The notes: generated from the sequence alone by a model not told the origin. 41,450 nucleotides of DNA from an uncultured Butyrivibrio sp. (GCA_910577605.1 CAJTON010000008.1:34463-75912); one strand, 5' to 3'. Counted from the first letter of the stretch, positions 1 to 10,500 are shown. A program made the numbers and translations.

Positions 1-3000
1 AGCACCTTGATTATAGCCGCCATTCCCGAAGCCGCCTCAAGATGCCCGATATTTGATTTAACCGAGCCTATAAGAAGCGGCTCGTCACATCTTCTGCCCG
101 CGCAGTAGGAATCAATAAGGGCGTTCACCTCTATCGGGTCGCCGAGAGGCGTTCCCGTCCCGTGAGTTTCCACATAGCTTATGCTGTCCGGCTCAAGTCC
201 GTTCCTTTGCAGCGTGTCAAGGATAAGCGCCTTCTGCGCCTCCCCGTTAGGCGCGGTAAGCCCGTTGCTGCGTCCGTCCTGATTGGCTCCCGTCGCCTTT
301 ATCACTCCTAGTATATTGTCGTGATCCTTCTTTGCATCGCTAAGGCGCTTGATGATTATAACGCCCGCGCCCTCTCCTCTCGCGTAGCCGTCCGCGTCTG
401 CGTCAAAGGAGCGGCTGTGTCCGTTAGGCGACACCGCCTGAAGCTTTGAAAACGCCACCGAGATAGCGGGAGAAAGCATAAGGCTCACGCCTCCGACGAC
501 CGCCGTGTCCACGTCGCCTGCTTTAATGGCGTTGACCGCCGTATGCAGCGCCGTAAGAGCCGAAGAACACGCGGTATTGACTGTCAGGCAGGTTCCCTGA
601 AATCCGAAGGTATACGAGATCCTCCCGCACACGGTGCTTGTGCAGACTCCCGTAAGGGAATAGGAATCAATAGTGTCCATATCTCCGGAGCTTACGGACG
701 CAAGCGAGTAATCTCCGGTCGCCGCTCCTATAAAAACTCCCGTTTTGGTACCGCTGTATTCACTTATGTCCATTCCGCCGTTCTCAAACGCCTCGTAGGT
801 AAGCTCAAGAAGCATACGGCTGTGAGGGTCGATCTCGACCGCCTCCTTAGGAGATATGTTGAAAAATTTCGCGTCGAAACAGCTCACGGGTATATTTAAA
901 AACCCGCCCTTTTTGCAGTACATTTTGCCTGACTCGTTTTTGTCTTCGGAAAAATATTTCTCCTTGTCCCATCTGTCCGCGGGAACCTCCGTGATACCGT
1001 CGATACCCTCCGCAAGAAGTCTCCAGTATTCCTCCGGGCTGTTTGCGCCGTTAGGAAAACGGCAGCTCATGCCGACGATCGCGATGTCGCCGTTTCTCTC
1101 CGCAAAAGCGCGCGAGTTATTGAGGGAAGCAGGCGCAGCGGGACTTTCTTTTGCCTGAATAAGCTCCTCTATATGCGCTATAAAATCCGCGATAACGGGA
1201 TAGCCGAACACCTCCGACGCTTTTATCCGTATTCCGAAGGCTTCGCTGCACATATCGACAAGCTGTATTATATTTATGGAAACCACGCCGTACTCTTGAA
1301 AAGTAAGCGAGTCGTCCGTTATTTCCGTATTAAGTATCTGTTTAAGAATCGCGTGTACTTCTGTCCTTACGTCTTTTTTCATCTCAGTGCTTCCTGCCCC
1401 TTTATCATAATGACCGTTTAAATATCTAAGGCTCATCTCTCTGCGTCTCAGCTTTCCGCTTCCTGAGCGCGGCGCTTCCTCCACCGCCGCCACGTCCGCC
1501 ACCTCGACCCCGAAGGTCTCAAAAAGCCTGCCGCGCGCCTGTCTGCCGTATTCTTCAAAGCGCTCCCAAAAGCCCGGCGAACCTATTTTGTCGGACACTG
1601 CGAAAACTACCACCCGCTCGATACCGTCCTTGTCGGCGATATTGCAGACGAAAGCTTTCTGTACCAGTCCGTCCGAATCTATTTTATCAATGCAGTTTTC
1701 AAGAGCTGCGCACTCGAAATTCGCGCCTCCCGCCACAACGATCTCTTTCGCCCTTCCCACAATGACGATTCCGTTTCCGACTGAGGCTCCTATATCTCCC
1801 GTGTAATACCAGCCGTCGCGAAACTGCTCGGTCCTGACTGTTTCCCTGCCAGAAAGGTAGCCGTCGGCAACCGCGGGACCTTTTATCCAAAGTCTGCCTA
1901 TTTCATTTTCGGCAAGAGTATGGAAACCGTCGTCCGTTATTTTTACTTCAATATGTTCGGATAATAAATTATAGAAAATATATTCCTGAAAAGAAGGTCC
2001 GCCGTCCGAGGGAACTACCTTCTCCGCGTAATTGATTGTGTGCCCGGCAGAGCGGTAGGTTTTATCCGCGCCTAAGGAGAAAGCAAGCAGGCATACAGCC
2101 TCTGTAAGCCCGTATACAGGAACAAGCGCGCCGCGCGAAAGACCGTACTCCATGAGCGCCCTATAAAACCTGTCAAGAAATTTCCTGCTTACGTTTTCCG
2201 CTCCGATCGCGATAACGCGAAGCGCCGACAGGTCCCATTCAAAGCCGCGTCCGGAATTATTTGAATTGTTAAAGAAGCGCAGAAAGTGCTGCATGGCATA
2301 CGGAATCGCGCTCGTTATAGTAGCGCCGTAACGCGAAGCCGCCTCCATCCAGAACAGTGGATTTTTCATATAAACTTCCGTAGGTATAAGATACTGCGAA
2401 AGTCCCGCGTAAACTCCTAGAAGATGATATATGACAAGACCGCCCGAATGCGTAAGCGGCTGCCAGTTAAGCACGATGTCCTTATCCGTCACGCCAAAAC
2501 ACCGGCACTCGTCCGAGACGCTTGCATAAAGGCTCCTTCTTTTTATAGGGATCGCCTTTCCCTCGCCGGTGCTCCCCGATGAAAACTGAACGTACAGAAG
2601 CTCCTCCGCATCATGCTCACAGACGCAGTTTTCCTCCGTATCAAGCTCCGTCCAATCAAGCGCCCTCGCGGGATCGACTACAAGCCCGAACCATTCGGGA
2701 TTTGCAAGCTCCACGTCTGTTATTATTCCGGCAAAGCCGTACCTTCTGACAAAGTCCTCATTAATAGGCTCGCCGGGGCTGTAATTCATCATGACCGCGA
2801 CATAACCGCCGAACGCGCACGCCCAGAAGCCGTAAAGAAGATTTTCCAGACCGGAGCAGTAAAGCAGGATATATTCCTGTTTCTTCACTCCGGCGTTGTT
2901 TATAAAGCCGCTAAGCATCATGCTCCGTACCGCAAGCTCGCGGTACGTCACCGTTTTTTTTTCGTTTTTGGAAAAAAGTATCTCAATTCCCCTGTCAGAT

Positions 3001-3056
3001 TCAGCGGACCTTAAAAGCCACTGAGTTATATCCGTATATTCATCAAACCTTTTCAT
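1..3056 (-). CDS. Fatty acyl-AMP ligase / acyl carrier protein / ketosynthase megasynthase, N-terminal part
   Basis: One continuous frame runs from an ATG at 3056 off the left edge (1018 residues visible). Residues 1-~555 are an adenylate-forming domain: SSGSTGEGK P-loop near residue 190, YGLTEA-like core, YTGDIG, and the terminal SGSGKLRRRE lysine motif. The NWQPLTHSGG stretch resembles fatty acyl-AMP ligases, which load lipids onto a carrier protein rather than CoA. Residues ~560-640 are an ACP with Ser593 in GVVSINI; the usual Asp before this Ser is Val. From ~655 a ketosynthase begins, with Cys830 (NTACSS), His965 (HGTGTPLGDP) and His1005 (NIGHLE) all present at normal spacing. The architecture is known for lipid-initiated polyketide or lipopeptide assembly lines. 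Later domains lie outside the window, so the product cannot be predicted. A weak AGGG lies 9 nt before the start. Confidence 0.9.
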   Translation of the reverse strand, partial: MKRFDEYTDITQWLLRSAESDRGIEILFSKNEKKTVTYRELAVRSMMLSGFINNAGVKKQEYILLYCSGLENLLYGFWACAFGGYVAVMMNYSPGEPINEDFVRRYGFAGIITDVELANPEWFGLVVDPARALDWTELDTEENCVCEHDAEELLYVQFSSGSTGEGKAIPIKRRSLYASVSDECRCFGVTDKDIVLNWQPLTHSGGLVIYHLLGVYAGLSQYLIPTEVYMKNPLFWMEAASRYGATITSAIPYAMQHFLRFFNNSNNSGRGFEWDLSALRVIAIGAENVSRKFLDRFYRALMEYGLSRGALVPVYGLTEAVCLLAFSLGADKTYRSAGHTINYAEKVVPSDGGPSFQEYIFYNLLSEHIEVKITDDGFHTLAENEIGRLWIKGPAVADGYLSGRETVRTEQFRDGWYYTGDIGASVGNGIVIVGRAKEIVVAGGANFECAALENCIDKIDSDGLVQKAFVCNIADKDGIERVVVFAVSDKIGSPGFWERFEEYGRQARGRLFETFGVEVADVAAVEEAPRSGSGKLRRREMSLRYLNGHYDKGAGSTEMKKDVRTEVHAILKQILNTEITDDSLTFQEYGVVSINIIQLVDMCSEAFGIRIKASEVFGYPVIADFIAHIEELIQAKESPAAPASLNNSRAFAERNGDIAIVGMSCRFPNGANSPEEYWRLLAEGIDGITEVPADRWDKEKYFSEDKNESGKMYCKKGGFLNIPVSCFDAKFFNISPKEAVEIDPHSRMLLELTYEAFENGGMDISEYSGTKTGVFIGAATGDYSLASVSSGDMDTIDSYSLTGVCTSTVCGRISYTFGFQGTCLTVNTACSSALTALHTAVNAIKAGDVDTAVVGGVSLMLSPAISVAFSKLQAVSPNGHSRSFDADADGYARGEGAGVIIIKRLSDAKKDHDNILGVIKATGANQDGRSNGLTAPNGEAQKALILDTLQRNGLEPDSISYVETHGTGTPLGDPIEVNALIDSYCAGRRCDEPLLIGSVKSNIGHLEAASGMAAIIKV

Positions 3057-3114
3057 CCTGCCGCACCCTGCACATAATCGTTTTATCTTTTGCATCCAAA
3101 AGAAAATCAGATTT

Positions 3115-3143
3115 ATTGTAGCACATTATCGCGAAACAGCCAA
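3115..3143 (-). promoter_or_regulatory. Promoter for the megasynthase
   Basis: On the minus strand a TTGGCT -35 (3138-3143) is separated by 17 bp from a TACAAT -10 (3115-3120), with a TG one base upstream of the -10 (extended -10). It lies about 60 bp before the ATG at 3056, so the assembly line starts its own transcript here and is not read from the GH3 gene. Confidence 0.55.
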
Positions 3144-3199
3144 TCCCCTAAATTCTTGCAAATTGTACCATAGGCGCGCCGGCATACAGTAAGATTCAT

Positions 3200-5278
3200 T
3201 TAAAGCCTTATCTCAGTTTTGACGCATTTCGTCCCCGTAAGCCTTTCGCTCAGTTCATCGGGCTGGCAGGTCCCCGCGTAAAGCGTGAAGCTGTCCGAAA
3301 AAACCTTCCGCGCGCCGTTTTCATCGACCGCGGTAAAGCTTTTTTGCGGTACTGAAATTTCGTATACGCGTTCCTCTCCGGGGGCCAGCGTGACCCTAGC
3401 GAAGCCGCAAAGACTGTGATTAGGCACGGCACAGTCGCAGCAGTCTTTTATATAAAGCTGCACGACGTCCTCCGCATAGCGGTCCCCGGTATTTTTTACT
3501 GTGACGCGAGCGGTGTTTTCACCGTATTCCAGCTTTGCGCAGACTATTTTTGAGTATGTCAGACCGTATCCGAACGGATAGAGTATATTGTCCTTCGCGT
3601 AGCGGTACGTCCTGTTTTGCATGGAATAATCCGTAAAGCCGGGCAGCTTTGCGGCGTCCTCATAGAATGTGACCGGAAGCTTTCCCGAGGGCGAAACGTC
3701 GCCGAAAAGGATTCCGGCAAGCGCCCTTCCGCCCTCCTGTCCGGGATACCACACATGCACAAGCGCGTCCGTTTCGACCTCGGTGTTTACGCTGCTGCCC
3801 GCAGCGCACACCGTCACTACGGGCTTTCCCATAGACGCTATAAGTCTGATAAGCTTTCTCTGGCTTTCGGGAAGACGCAGGTCAGCCTTGTCACCTGAGG
3901 AAAATTCGTTTCCGGTGTCGCCCTCCTCGCCCTCAAGCGCAGCGTCAAGCCCGACGCAGAGTATGACCGCGTCCGCATTTTTCGCCGCCGCTACCGCCTC
4001 GGAATATCTGTCGCCTTCCGCGGCAAGCCCCGATATTCTGTCTTTGTACAGATGACAGCCCTGAGAGTAAAGGACCTGCCCCGCGAATCTGTCCTGTATC
4101 CCTTCAAGGAAGGTAACGTACCTGTCCGCCGTTCCGCAGTAATTGCCCTCAAGACATACGCGGCTGTCGCTGTTCGGACCTATGACCGCAAGCGTCTTTA
4201 TTTTGCTCTCGTCAAAGGGAAGTATTCCGTTGTTTTTTAAGAGTACGATCGATTCCTCCGCGCACTTTAACGCCGTCTTTTTATTTTCGGGGCTTGATAC
4301 AACGCTGTAGGGAATACCGTCAAACTCCGTTTTGGCATCGAACATTCCAAGCCTTATCCTCGTCGTCATAAGGCGCACGCACGCCCTTCTTATATCCGAC
4401 TCGTCCACAAGCCCCTGCTCAAACGCGGCGAGGACATAGGCGTATGTGCAGCCGCAGTTGAGATCGCAGCCCGCCTTCAGCGCCTTCGCCGCCGAATCAA
4501 CGGGATTTGACGTGACCTTATGATGCTCATGGAAATCGTTTATAGCCCAGCAGTCGGAAACGAAATAGCCGTCAAAGCCCCATTCCTCAAGCTTCGCCAT
4601 AAGAAACTCACTTGCGCAGGAGGGCTCGCCGTTGAGACGGTTGTACGCTCCCATAACGCCCTCCGCCCGCGCGTCTTTTATCAAAGCTTCAAAGGCGGGC
4701 AGATAGGTTTCCTCCATATCCTTCGGCGACGCTTTTGCGTCGAACTCGTGCCGGAGCGCCTCCGGTCCGCTGTGGACGGCAAAATGCTTCGCGCACGCCG
4801 CGGTTTTAAGCACCTTCACGTCTCCCTGAAGCCCCCTGACATACGCTTTTCCCATTTCCGCTGTAAGATAAGGGTCCTCGCCGTAGGTCTCATGCCCTCT
4901 TCCCCAGCGCGGATCGCGGAAAATATTGATATTCGGCGCCCATACTGTCAGACCCTTGTATATGTCCGCGTCGCCGTAATCCCGATAGGCGTTATATTTG
5001 GCTCTCGCCTCAAGCGCCGTTATCTCTCCGGCTTTCTCCACAAGCTCCGTATCAAAGGTCGCCGCTAAGCCTATCGCCTGCGGGAACATGGTCGCTGTCC
5101 CCGAACGGGCAAGCCCGTGAAGTCCTTCGTTCCACCAGTTATACGCCGGAATGCCGAGCCTTTTTAAAGCCGGAGCGTCGTATCGAAGCTGCATCGCCTG
5201 TTCCTCGACCGTCATTTCGTCCGCAAGCGCCTCGGCGCGCTCTCTGGCGCTCAGGGTTTCGTCAAGATATTTTTTCAT
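3200..5278 (-). CDS. Glycoside hydrolase family 3 beta-glycosidase (beta-xylosidase/beta-glucosidase type)
   Basis: A 692-residue GH3 enzyme that should remove terminal beta-linked sugars from oligosaccharides. The N-terminal barrel shows the family signatures NINIFRDPRWGRGHETYGED and Lys164-His165 in AKHFAVHSGPE. The likely nucleophile is Asp242 in GYFVSDCWA. The middle alpha/beta sandwich and a C-terminal fibronectin-III-like domain (about the last 110 residues) follow. The wording of the barrel motifs is closest to xylan beta-xylosidases, but substrate cannot be settled by reading. There is no signal peptide, so it is likely cytoplasmic and acts on imported oligosaccharides. The ATG at 5278 is preferred over an in-frame codon seven residues upstream because AGGAGG lies just before it. 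No transporter gene is adjacent. Confidence 0.92.
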   Translation of the reverse strand: MKKYLDETLSARERAEALADEMTVEEQAMQLRYDAPALKRLGIPAYNWWNEGLHGLARSGTATMFPQAIGLAATFDTELVEKAGEITALEARAKYNAYRDYGDADIYKGLTVWAPNINIFRDPRWGRGHETYGEDPYLTAEMGKAYVRGLQGDVKVLKTAACAKHFAVHSGPEALRHEFDAKASPKDMEETYLPAFEALIKDARAEGVMGAYNRLNGEPSCASEFLMAKLEEWGFDGYFVSDCWAINDFHEHHKVTSNPVDSAAKALKAGCDLNCGCTYAYVLAAFEQGLVDESDIRRACVRLMTTRIRLGMFDAKTEFDGIPYSVVSSPENKKTALKCAEESIVLLKNNGILPFDESKIKTLAVIGPNSDSRVCLEGNYCGTADRYVTFLEGIQDRFAGQVLYSQGCHLYKDRISGLAAEGDRYSEAVAAAKNADAVILCVGLDAALEGEEGDTGNEFSSGDKADLRLPESQRKLIRLIASMGKPVVTVCAAGSSVNTEVETDALVHVWYPGQEGGRALAGILFGDVSPSGKLPVTFYEDAAKLPGFTDYSMQNRTYRYAKDNILYPFGYGLTYSKIVCAKLEYGENTARVTVKNTGDRYAEDVVQLYIKDCCDCAVPNHSLCGFARVTLAPGEERVYEISVPQKSFTAVDENGARKVFSDSFTLYAGTCQPDELSERLTGTKCVKTEIRL

Positions 5279-5396
5279 TTTGATCCTCCTTTTTTGCAAA
5301 TGTTATTTTAACGCCCCTTTCCTCTAGGACGGCAAGCTCCTCCTCCACGCATTCCAAATCCGCAATCAGAATATCGAAAGCCTCCGCGCCGCTCAA
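5262..5396 (-). CDS. Possible small ORF or gene remnant upstream of the GH3 gene
   Basis: A 44-codon frame starting with TTG overlaps the start of the GH3 gene. The peptide is acidic and helix-prone (FDILIADLECVEEELAVLEE). An AGGAA lies nearby upstream. A second short frame upstream (MTLSDEPTYRNLRMLER) would join it after a one-base shift, so this may be the wreck of a longer helical protein rather than a working gene. I do not recognise a family. Confidence 0.25.
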   Translation of the reverse strand: MSGAEAFDILIADLECVEEELAVLEERGVKITFAKKEDQNEKIS

Positions 5397-5570
5397 GCAT
5401 TCTCAGGTTCCTGTACGTCGGTTCGTCCGATAAGGTCATGTTATTACATATCCGTTAATGCGTCAACTTTTCGGTAACGCATCTATTCTCATCTGAATTG
5501 GGCATTTGAAACCTGCATAACATCTTTTTTCAGATAACATTACTATCAGCGTAATCATTTCTACCAAATG

Positions 5571-5592
5571 TAGTGTGTTTTTGTTTACACTA
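5571..5592. promoter_or_regulatory. Inverted repeat, candidate operator of the XRE gene
   Basis: TAGTGT and ACACTA form a perfect 6-bp inverted repeat with a 10-bp spacer, 34 bp before the start of the XRE regulator. This is a typical place for autoregulation. The rest of 5397-5626 holds no other gene that I can support. Confidence 0.4.
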
Positions 5593-5626
5593 TCGGTAAA
5601 TCATCAAACACCAATGAGGAGAAACT

Positions 5627-5914
5627 ATGATTTTATTAGGTGATAAGCTGAAAATGCTCAGAAACAGCCGCAGCCTTACACAGGGCGATCTTGCGCAGAT
5701 GATGGGTCTCGCGACAAGCGCGATTTCAAGCTACGAGTCATGCTCGCGCCGCCCTTCATATGAGGTTCTGATAAAATATGCCCGTATCTTCCACGTCTCA
5801 ACCGATTTTCTTCTCGGCATAGAAAAGCAGGATTATCTTGATGTATCGGACTTGAGCGCAAAAGAAAAGGAAGCCGTTCTTCAAGTGATAACCGTGTTCC
5901 GGAATATCAAATAA
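5627..5914 (+). CDS. Small XRE-family helix-turn-helix regulator
   Basis: A 95-residue protein that is almost entirely one Cro/cI-type HTH domain (residues ~5-65: LTQGDLAQMMGLATSAISSYE with the helix ending in FLLGIE). A short C-terminal helix (LSAKEKEAVLQVITVFRNIK) probably mediates dimer contacts, as in many single-domain clostridial regulators. A strong GAGGAG ribosome binding site precedes the ATG. It stands alone on the plus strand between two minus-strand genes. An inverted repeat just upstream suggests autoregulation. Its target genes cannot be inferred from position. Confidence 0.85.
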   Translation: MILLGDKLKMLRNSRSLTQGDLAQMMGLATSAISSYESCSRRPSYEVLIKYARIFHVSTDFLLGIEKQDYLDVSDLSAKEKEAVLQVITVFRNIK

Positions 5915-5936
5915 AAAACGGCTCGCGCTGTATTTT

Positions 5937-5999
5937 CCCCTCCCCGGCAGACAAGTAAAATAACTCATGTCTGTTATTTGGAGGGGGTATTTTTTTTCT
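5937..5999 (+). terminator. Rho-independent terminator of the XRE gene
   Basis: CCCCTCC (5937-5943) pairs with GGAGGGG (5980-5986), with an inner AGACA/TGTCT stem, followed on the plus strand by a run of eight T. The structure overlaps the last codons of the convergent hemerythrin gene. It has no T-run for the minus strand, so it serves the plus-strand transcript. Confidence 0.65.
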
Positions 6000-7347
6000 T
6001 CTCAAAGAAACGGTCTATTTCTTTCTTTATAGACTCAGGCGGAATCGACTTTGACAGATAGCCCTCGGGTCTAAGCGCGATAACTTTTTCGACGCTCTCT
6101 CTGTTGACCCTGCTCGTCAGAAAGATCACCGGAATATCCGTAAAGCCCTTCTCCGAGCGTATCATCTCCAATATCTGGCTTCCGTCGCAGACAGGCATCT
6201 CATAATCGAGCAGAACAAGGTCCGGTCTGTCGAGCGCAATGCTTCTGAATGCCGCAAGCCCCGACGTAACGGTAAGCACCTCATAATCTTTGCCGAGCAG
6301 CTCCTCCATCATATTAAGCATAAAAAGAGAATCGTCAACCACAAGTATCTTCTTTTTAAGGCTTTCCGCATTCTTTTTCTCTTCATTCTGCCTGAGGTAT
6401 TTCTCGACCTCGGACATAGCGTTCTCCGTAATTATAGAAACCCCGTCCTCATTCTGCTCCATATCCGCAGTAGTCATGCAAAAAGAAAAATATCCTTTTC
6501 CGGTGTCGAACAGCATACTGAACTGCGGTTTGTGCTTCTCGAATACCTTCTGAAACTGTTCATAGGTCAACAGCTGTTCATCCCTTATATCCGCCTCTTT
6601 AAGCGACGGGAAATGCTCCTTGACATGCTCCACAAACTGTCTCGCGGTATATCTTGCCGCATTCATCATCATAACGCTTATCGCCTCGGATTTGGCGTCT
6701 ATAACGCTGCCGATCGTGCTTACTATAAGCTTTTCCTCAAAAATAAGTAAAAATTCACCGCGCTTCTTCTGTTTTGTACTGTATACAAGGCGGTAATAGA
6801 TTCCGTCTCCGAACTTCTCGCCGCCGTAGCAGTCGCTTAAAAGCTGCGAATCAAGCTGAAACATACCGTGCAGTAGGCTTACGATAGTCTGTCCCATTAT
6901 CGCCTGCTCCTCATCCGGAAGAAGGTTCTCCCATTGCTTTACGTTCTGCCCCTCAACTATGGCATGATCTTCTATAAGAGTATGTCCGATAAGCCAGCCC
7001 GCGCACACTCCGAGGAAATGATTTATCGCGTCCTCCGAATACTTTGTCCGCTCTAACTCCTTCTCAAGCGCCGGCAGCGTCCTTTCGCGGAAATTTTTAT
7101 GTATTCGCCTGTGCGTCTCAAGCCCGGGATAGTCAACGGAAGCCATATACGCCTCCTCGTCCGCAAAATGTTTAAGCGCGTGGTCCTTAAAATATTTTAC
7201 CGCCTCCTGACACACCCATTGGCTTTTTTCGTCCTGCTGTCCGAAATCAAGCAGCTTATCAAGAATCCTGAAGAGTTTTTTGTGCTCTTTGTCAATAGTC
7301 TCCACACCAAGATTATACCGTTCATTCCATACTAATCTAGTTCCCAT
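5974..7347 (-). CDS. Bacteriohemerythrin fused to a response-regulator receiver domain
   Basis: A 457-residue fusion. Residues 1-~130 are a bacteriohemerythrin with the full diiron ligand set expected for the family: His22, His60, Glu64, His79, His83, His122, Asp127. This domain binds oxygen reversibly. Residues ~140-320 are an unassigned alpha/beta domain that faintly recalls CheX/CheC-type domains. Residues ~333-455 are a receiver domain with Asp338/Asp339, phosphoacceptor Asp381 (LLDYEMP) and Lys433. There is no DNA-binding or enzymatic output, so the protein is probably a signalling adaptor that couples oxygen or redox state to a phosphorelay or chemotaxis. No histidine kinase or che gene is adjacent. 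The ATG follows AGAGGAG. Confidence 0.88.
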   Translation of the reverse strand: MGTRLVWNERYNLGVETIDKEHKKLFRILDKLLDFGQQDEKSQWVCQEAVKYFKDHALKHFADEEAYMASVDYPGLETHRRIHKNFRERTLPALEKELERTKYSEDAINHFLGVCAGWLIGHTLIEDHAIVEGQNVKQWENLLPDEEQAIMGQTIVSLLHGMFQLDSQLLSDCYGGEKFGDGIYYRLVYSTKQKKRGEFLLIFEEKLIVSTIGSVIDAKSEAISVMMMNAARYTARQFVEHVKEHFPSLKEADIRDEQLLTYEQFQKVFEKHKPQFSMLFDTGKGYFSFCMTTADMEQNEDGVSIITENAMSEVEKYLRQNEEKKNAESLKKKILVVDDSLFMLNMMEELLGKDYEVLTVTSGLAAFRSIALDRPDLVLLDYEMPVCDGSQILEMIRSEKGFTDIPVIFLTSRVNRESVEKVIALRPEGYLSKSIPPESIKKEIDRFFEKKKNTPSK

Positions 7348-7382
7348 GTGATTCTCCTCTTTTATATAAAATTACTGTTAAT

Positions 7383-7411
7383 ATTATAACAAATTATGGA
7401 AAAAGTGTAAA
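7383..7411 (-). promoter_or_regulatory. Strong sigma-A promoter for the hemerythrin-receiver gene
   Basis: On the minus strand, TTTACA (7406-7411), a 17-bp spacer and a perfect TATAAT (7383-7388) lie about 35 bp before the start codon. Confidence 0.7.
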
Positions 7412-7446
7412 GCCTTCCCACCGTTTTAACGTCCGTTTGCGAAAAA

Positions 7447-7482
7447 GCCAAAAAGCGCCTCCGGATATCCATCCGGAAGCGC
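7447..7482 (-). terminator. Rho-independent terminator of the surface-protein gene
   Basis: GCGC plus TCCGGAT arms form a long hairpin (7455-7482) that is followed on the minus strand by TTTTT. It lies 20 bp past the stop codon of the large surface protein. Confidence 0.75.
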
Positions 7483-7502
7483 TTATTCAACACATATTTA
7501 TT

Positions 7503-10500
7503 TCAGTTTCCGCGCTTTTGGAAGCCGCCGCTCCGTAATGTCACCTTAAATTTAAGCATGACAGCGGCGGACAGCAGCATAAGCGAGCCAAGCAAAAGCC
7601 GCCTTTCCGTGTTTCCTAACGGCAAATCGGTCGTTTCCGTCCGTATTTCAAATTGCGCCGAAACCTCGCCGTCCGAATACAACACGGTTATGATATGCTT
7701 TCCCACAGGCAGCGTTTTCAAAAAACTCTCCTTGAGGATTATCACGGTGCTGCCTTCTCTTATTGTATAATTCTCCGCATCCACGAGGTTCCCATCGATC
7801 TTTATCCCGTTAAACTTTACGACGGAACCGCTCGCTCTGAAAACAACGCCACCGTCTTTTTCCTTAGTCCATATGCTGCCGTCTCCTTCAAGCATCTTAT
7901 AGTCAGCCGGTTCTTCCTCGGGCGGCGCGGCAAACTCCGCGCCTTCCGAGGCAAAATACAGAATATTCCCCGCCCTGTCCGTAACTTTTACATATATTAT
8001 AAAGCGCTCTCCGCCCGCAGCAGATATAATAAATTCTCCGCCTTCTGTCCATCCGATAACGCCGTCAAGCTGTTCCTCCGTAAGAATTTCCGGGGATCTA
8101 AAATACAAGACGTTTTCTATCCCGCTCAGACTGTCGTCCGCCGTTATGCTTACTTCTATATCTTCTTTGAATAACAGTCCGAAGTCAGCCTCCTGCAGCG
8201 GTTTTCTGACAGAATTTCCGTTGAAGCATATATCGAATATCTCCGGTTTCGTTTTGTCGATCTTATAATTTTCCGTAACGGCGAGAGATATTTCTCCGGT
8301 TTCGCTGTTTCTTACAAAGAACGTCACCCGACCGTCCGCAGCTTCCTCCGTCCTCGTAATGCTTGAAATCCATTCGTCCTCAAGCGTATTGCCGCCTGAG
8401 AGAAGGAAGCCTTCGTTCGCGGTTATCACAAAATTTCCGTTTGTCCAACCGCTCCCGCCTGGATTTACGGTATAATCCCTGCCGTTTTGAGGACGGTAAT
8501 CGTTTACGATCTCAAACTCCGCGCTCGCCTCGTGTATCAGATAGATCCCGCCTTCTTTATTCGTTATTGTCACTTTTGCGGTCCCGGCGGCGATATTGTC
8601 GCTGTAACTTACATCATACTCGCTCTGCGGGATCACAGTATCGCCGTATTTCACGGTTACGGCGGGTCTTTTTTCGGTCCCGTCATAGTTAAATCGCTCC
8701 GGCAAAAGCTCGACCGTCGGCTCATGCACCTCTATAAACTCTACGATTTTTACGGTTATTTCATAATAGTATAAGGCGCTAACGCCATTTTCCCGTTCAA
8801 AATGAACTCCCAAATTGTATAAGTATTCTCCCGTTTCCAACGAATTTAAATATTCTTTATTAAGTCTGAAAACAAGAACACCGTCCTCGAGCGTATTCTC
8901 ATACTCCACTCCCCAGTCCAGATAATTATGCTGCGAAAAATCCCAGACCGAATTGTACAAGTAATTCTCATCAAAAGGGGCTCCGGTGAATGCCGCCGAT
9001 ATATCCTCCGCCATATTCCCGACAAAAACAAAACTGTTTTTTGAGGGCGCGCCGAGAATATTCAGATACGCGTCATACACAAATTCCTTACCGTTTATTT
9101 CCTGTTTTACCTCAACATGAACCGGACCTGCTCCCTTTACCGTCAGCCTGTTTCCGTCTATGGCGGCTCCCTCGGCATCAGTCCCGTCAGGAACCAGCGA
9201 ATATGTGAAATCTGCCGCCTTTCCTTTATGTCCGACCACCATGCATGATAAGGAGCAGCCCGTATCTCCCGTGCGTATATCCTCGAGAATAAATTCCGCA
9301 CCGTCGCTGCCCTCAGGCATCAGAAGAGTATACTCTCTGAGCTGGGAGCTGTACGCGCTGCATCTGCAAAGCTCCTCCAATGTCCCGTAGTACCACCCGC
9401 GCCTGTCGGTCAAACTGTTGTCGGCCTTCATAACCAGACCGTCGACAGCGGGAATAAAAGTATCGTCCGGCGCGCCGACCGGCGTATACGCGATCGCGAA
9501 GTCGTTCTGCCATTCGGCGGTCGTGTATTCACCGTCAAAGTCCATCCAGCGGACGCGCTCGGTGCCGTCCGGCATCTCCGTGAAATAAATTGCGTCGTAA
9601 TTACTCGAACGGAGAATCAGCGGACTGCCGATAAAGCTTGTGCGCGGCATATAGGAAATACCGTCGCCTGCCACCCTTAACGCTCCGCCGTCCACGACCA
9701 GCTCCTTTGCGCAGACAGCAAAACCGTTATCCTCGCTCTCCGTCGAATCGTCCAGAAAAATAACGGCGCTGTTAGTAAGGTTCACCGTATCAAAACGGTT
9801 TTTATAAAAATATGATCCTTTAATGACTGGATTATCAGAGCCGACAATACAGTCAGAGCCGCCCCCTAAATTCCAGTAATCTCCCCATCTGCCGTTTACC
9901 GAGCCGCAGTCTTTAAAATTAAGCGAGGAACGCTTTGTACCGGAAAGCGTGCCCTCCAGCAGCACAAGGCTTGTAACCTCCGCATTTTGAAACGAAATAT
10001 CAAAACTGTCCTCCACCTTCAACTGAAGCTTAAATAAATCAGCCGTTCCGTCTTTAAGCAAAACGGAAACCTCTTTAAGATTATTGGGATTGGTATCCCT
10101 TCCGAAATAAAGCTTTGTGCTGTTAAAACTCTCCCCCCACAGTTCAAGATGCAGGCTGCCGTTTATCGCTGTATAATCGTTCGGTAACGCCGAAAATAAA
10201 TCCACGCTTCCTCCTTTTAAGTATATTTCAACGTCGCCGACCTCCGCTTTATGACTGCCGAATCCCGCCCCCGACGCACAGACCCCGTTTACTCGGCCTC
10301 CGTTTATTCTGATTACGGTCCTGCCGTTCACGGAGGATTCCTCCTCTCCTCCCCCGTATATCCAGACATCCCTTAAATCACCGCCATTCAGGGTTATATT
10401 GCCGTCTCCGGTCCTAGCGCCGCGCCATCCTCCGCCCCCGTATATATTATGGCTGAATTCGCCGCCGTCGATCATAATATTCGTGGTTCCTGTAACCTCC

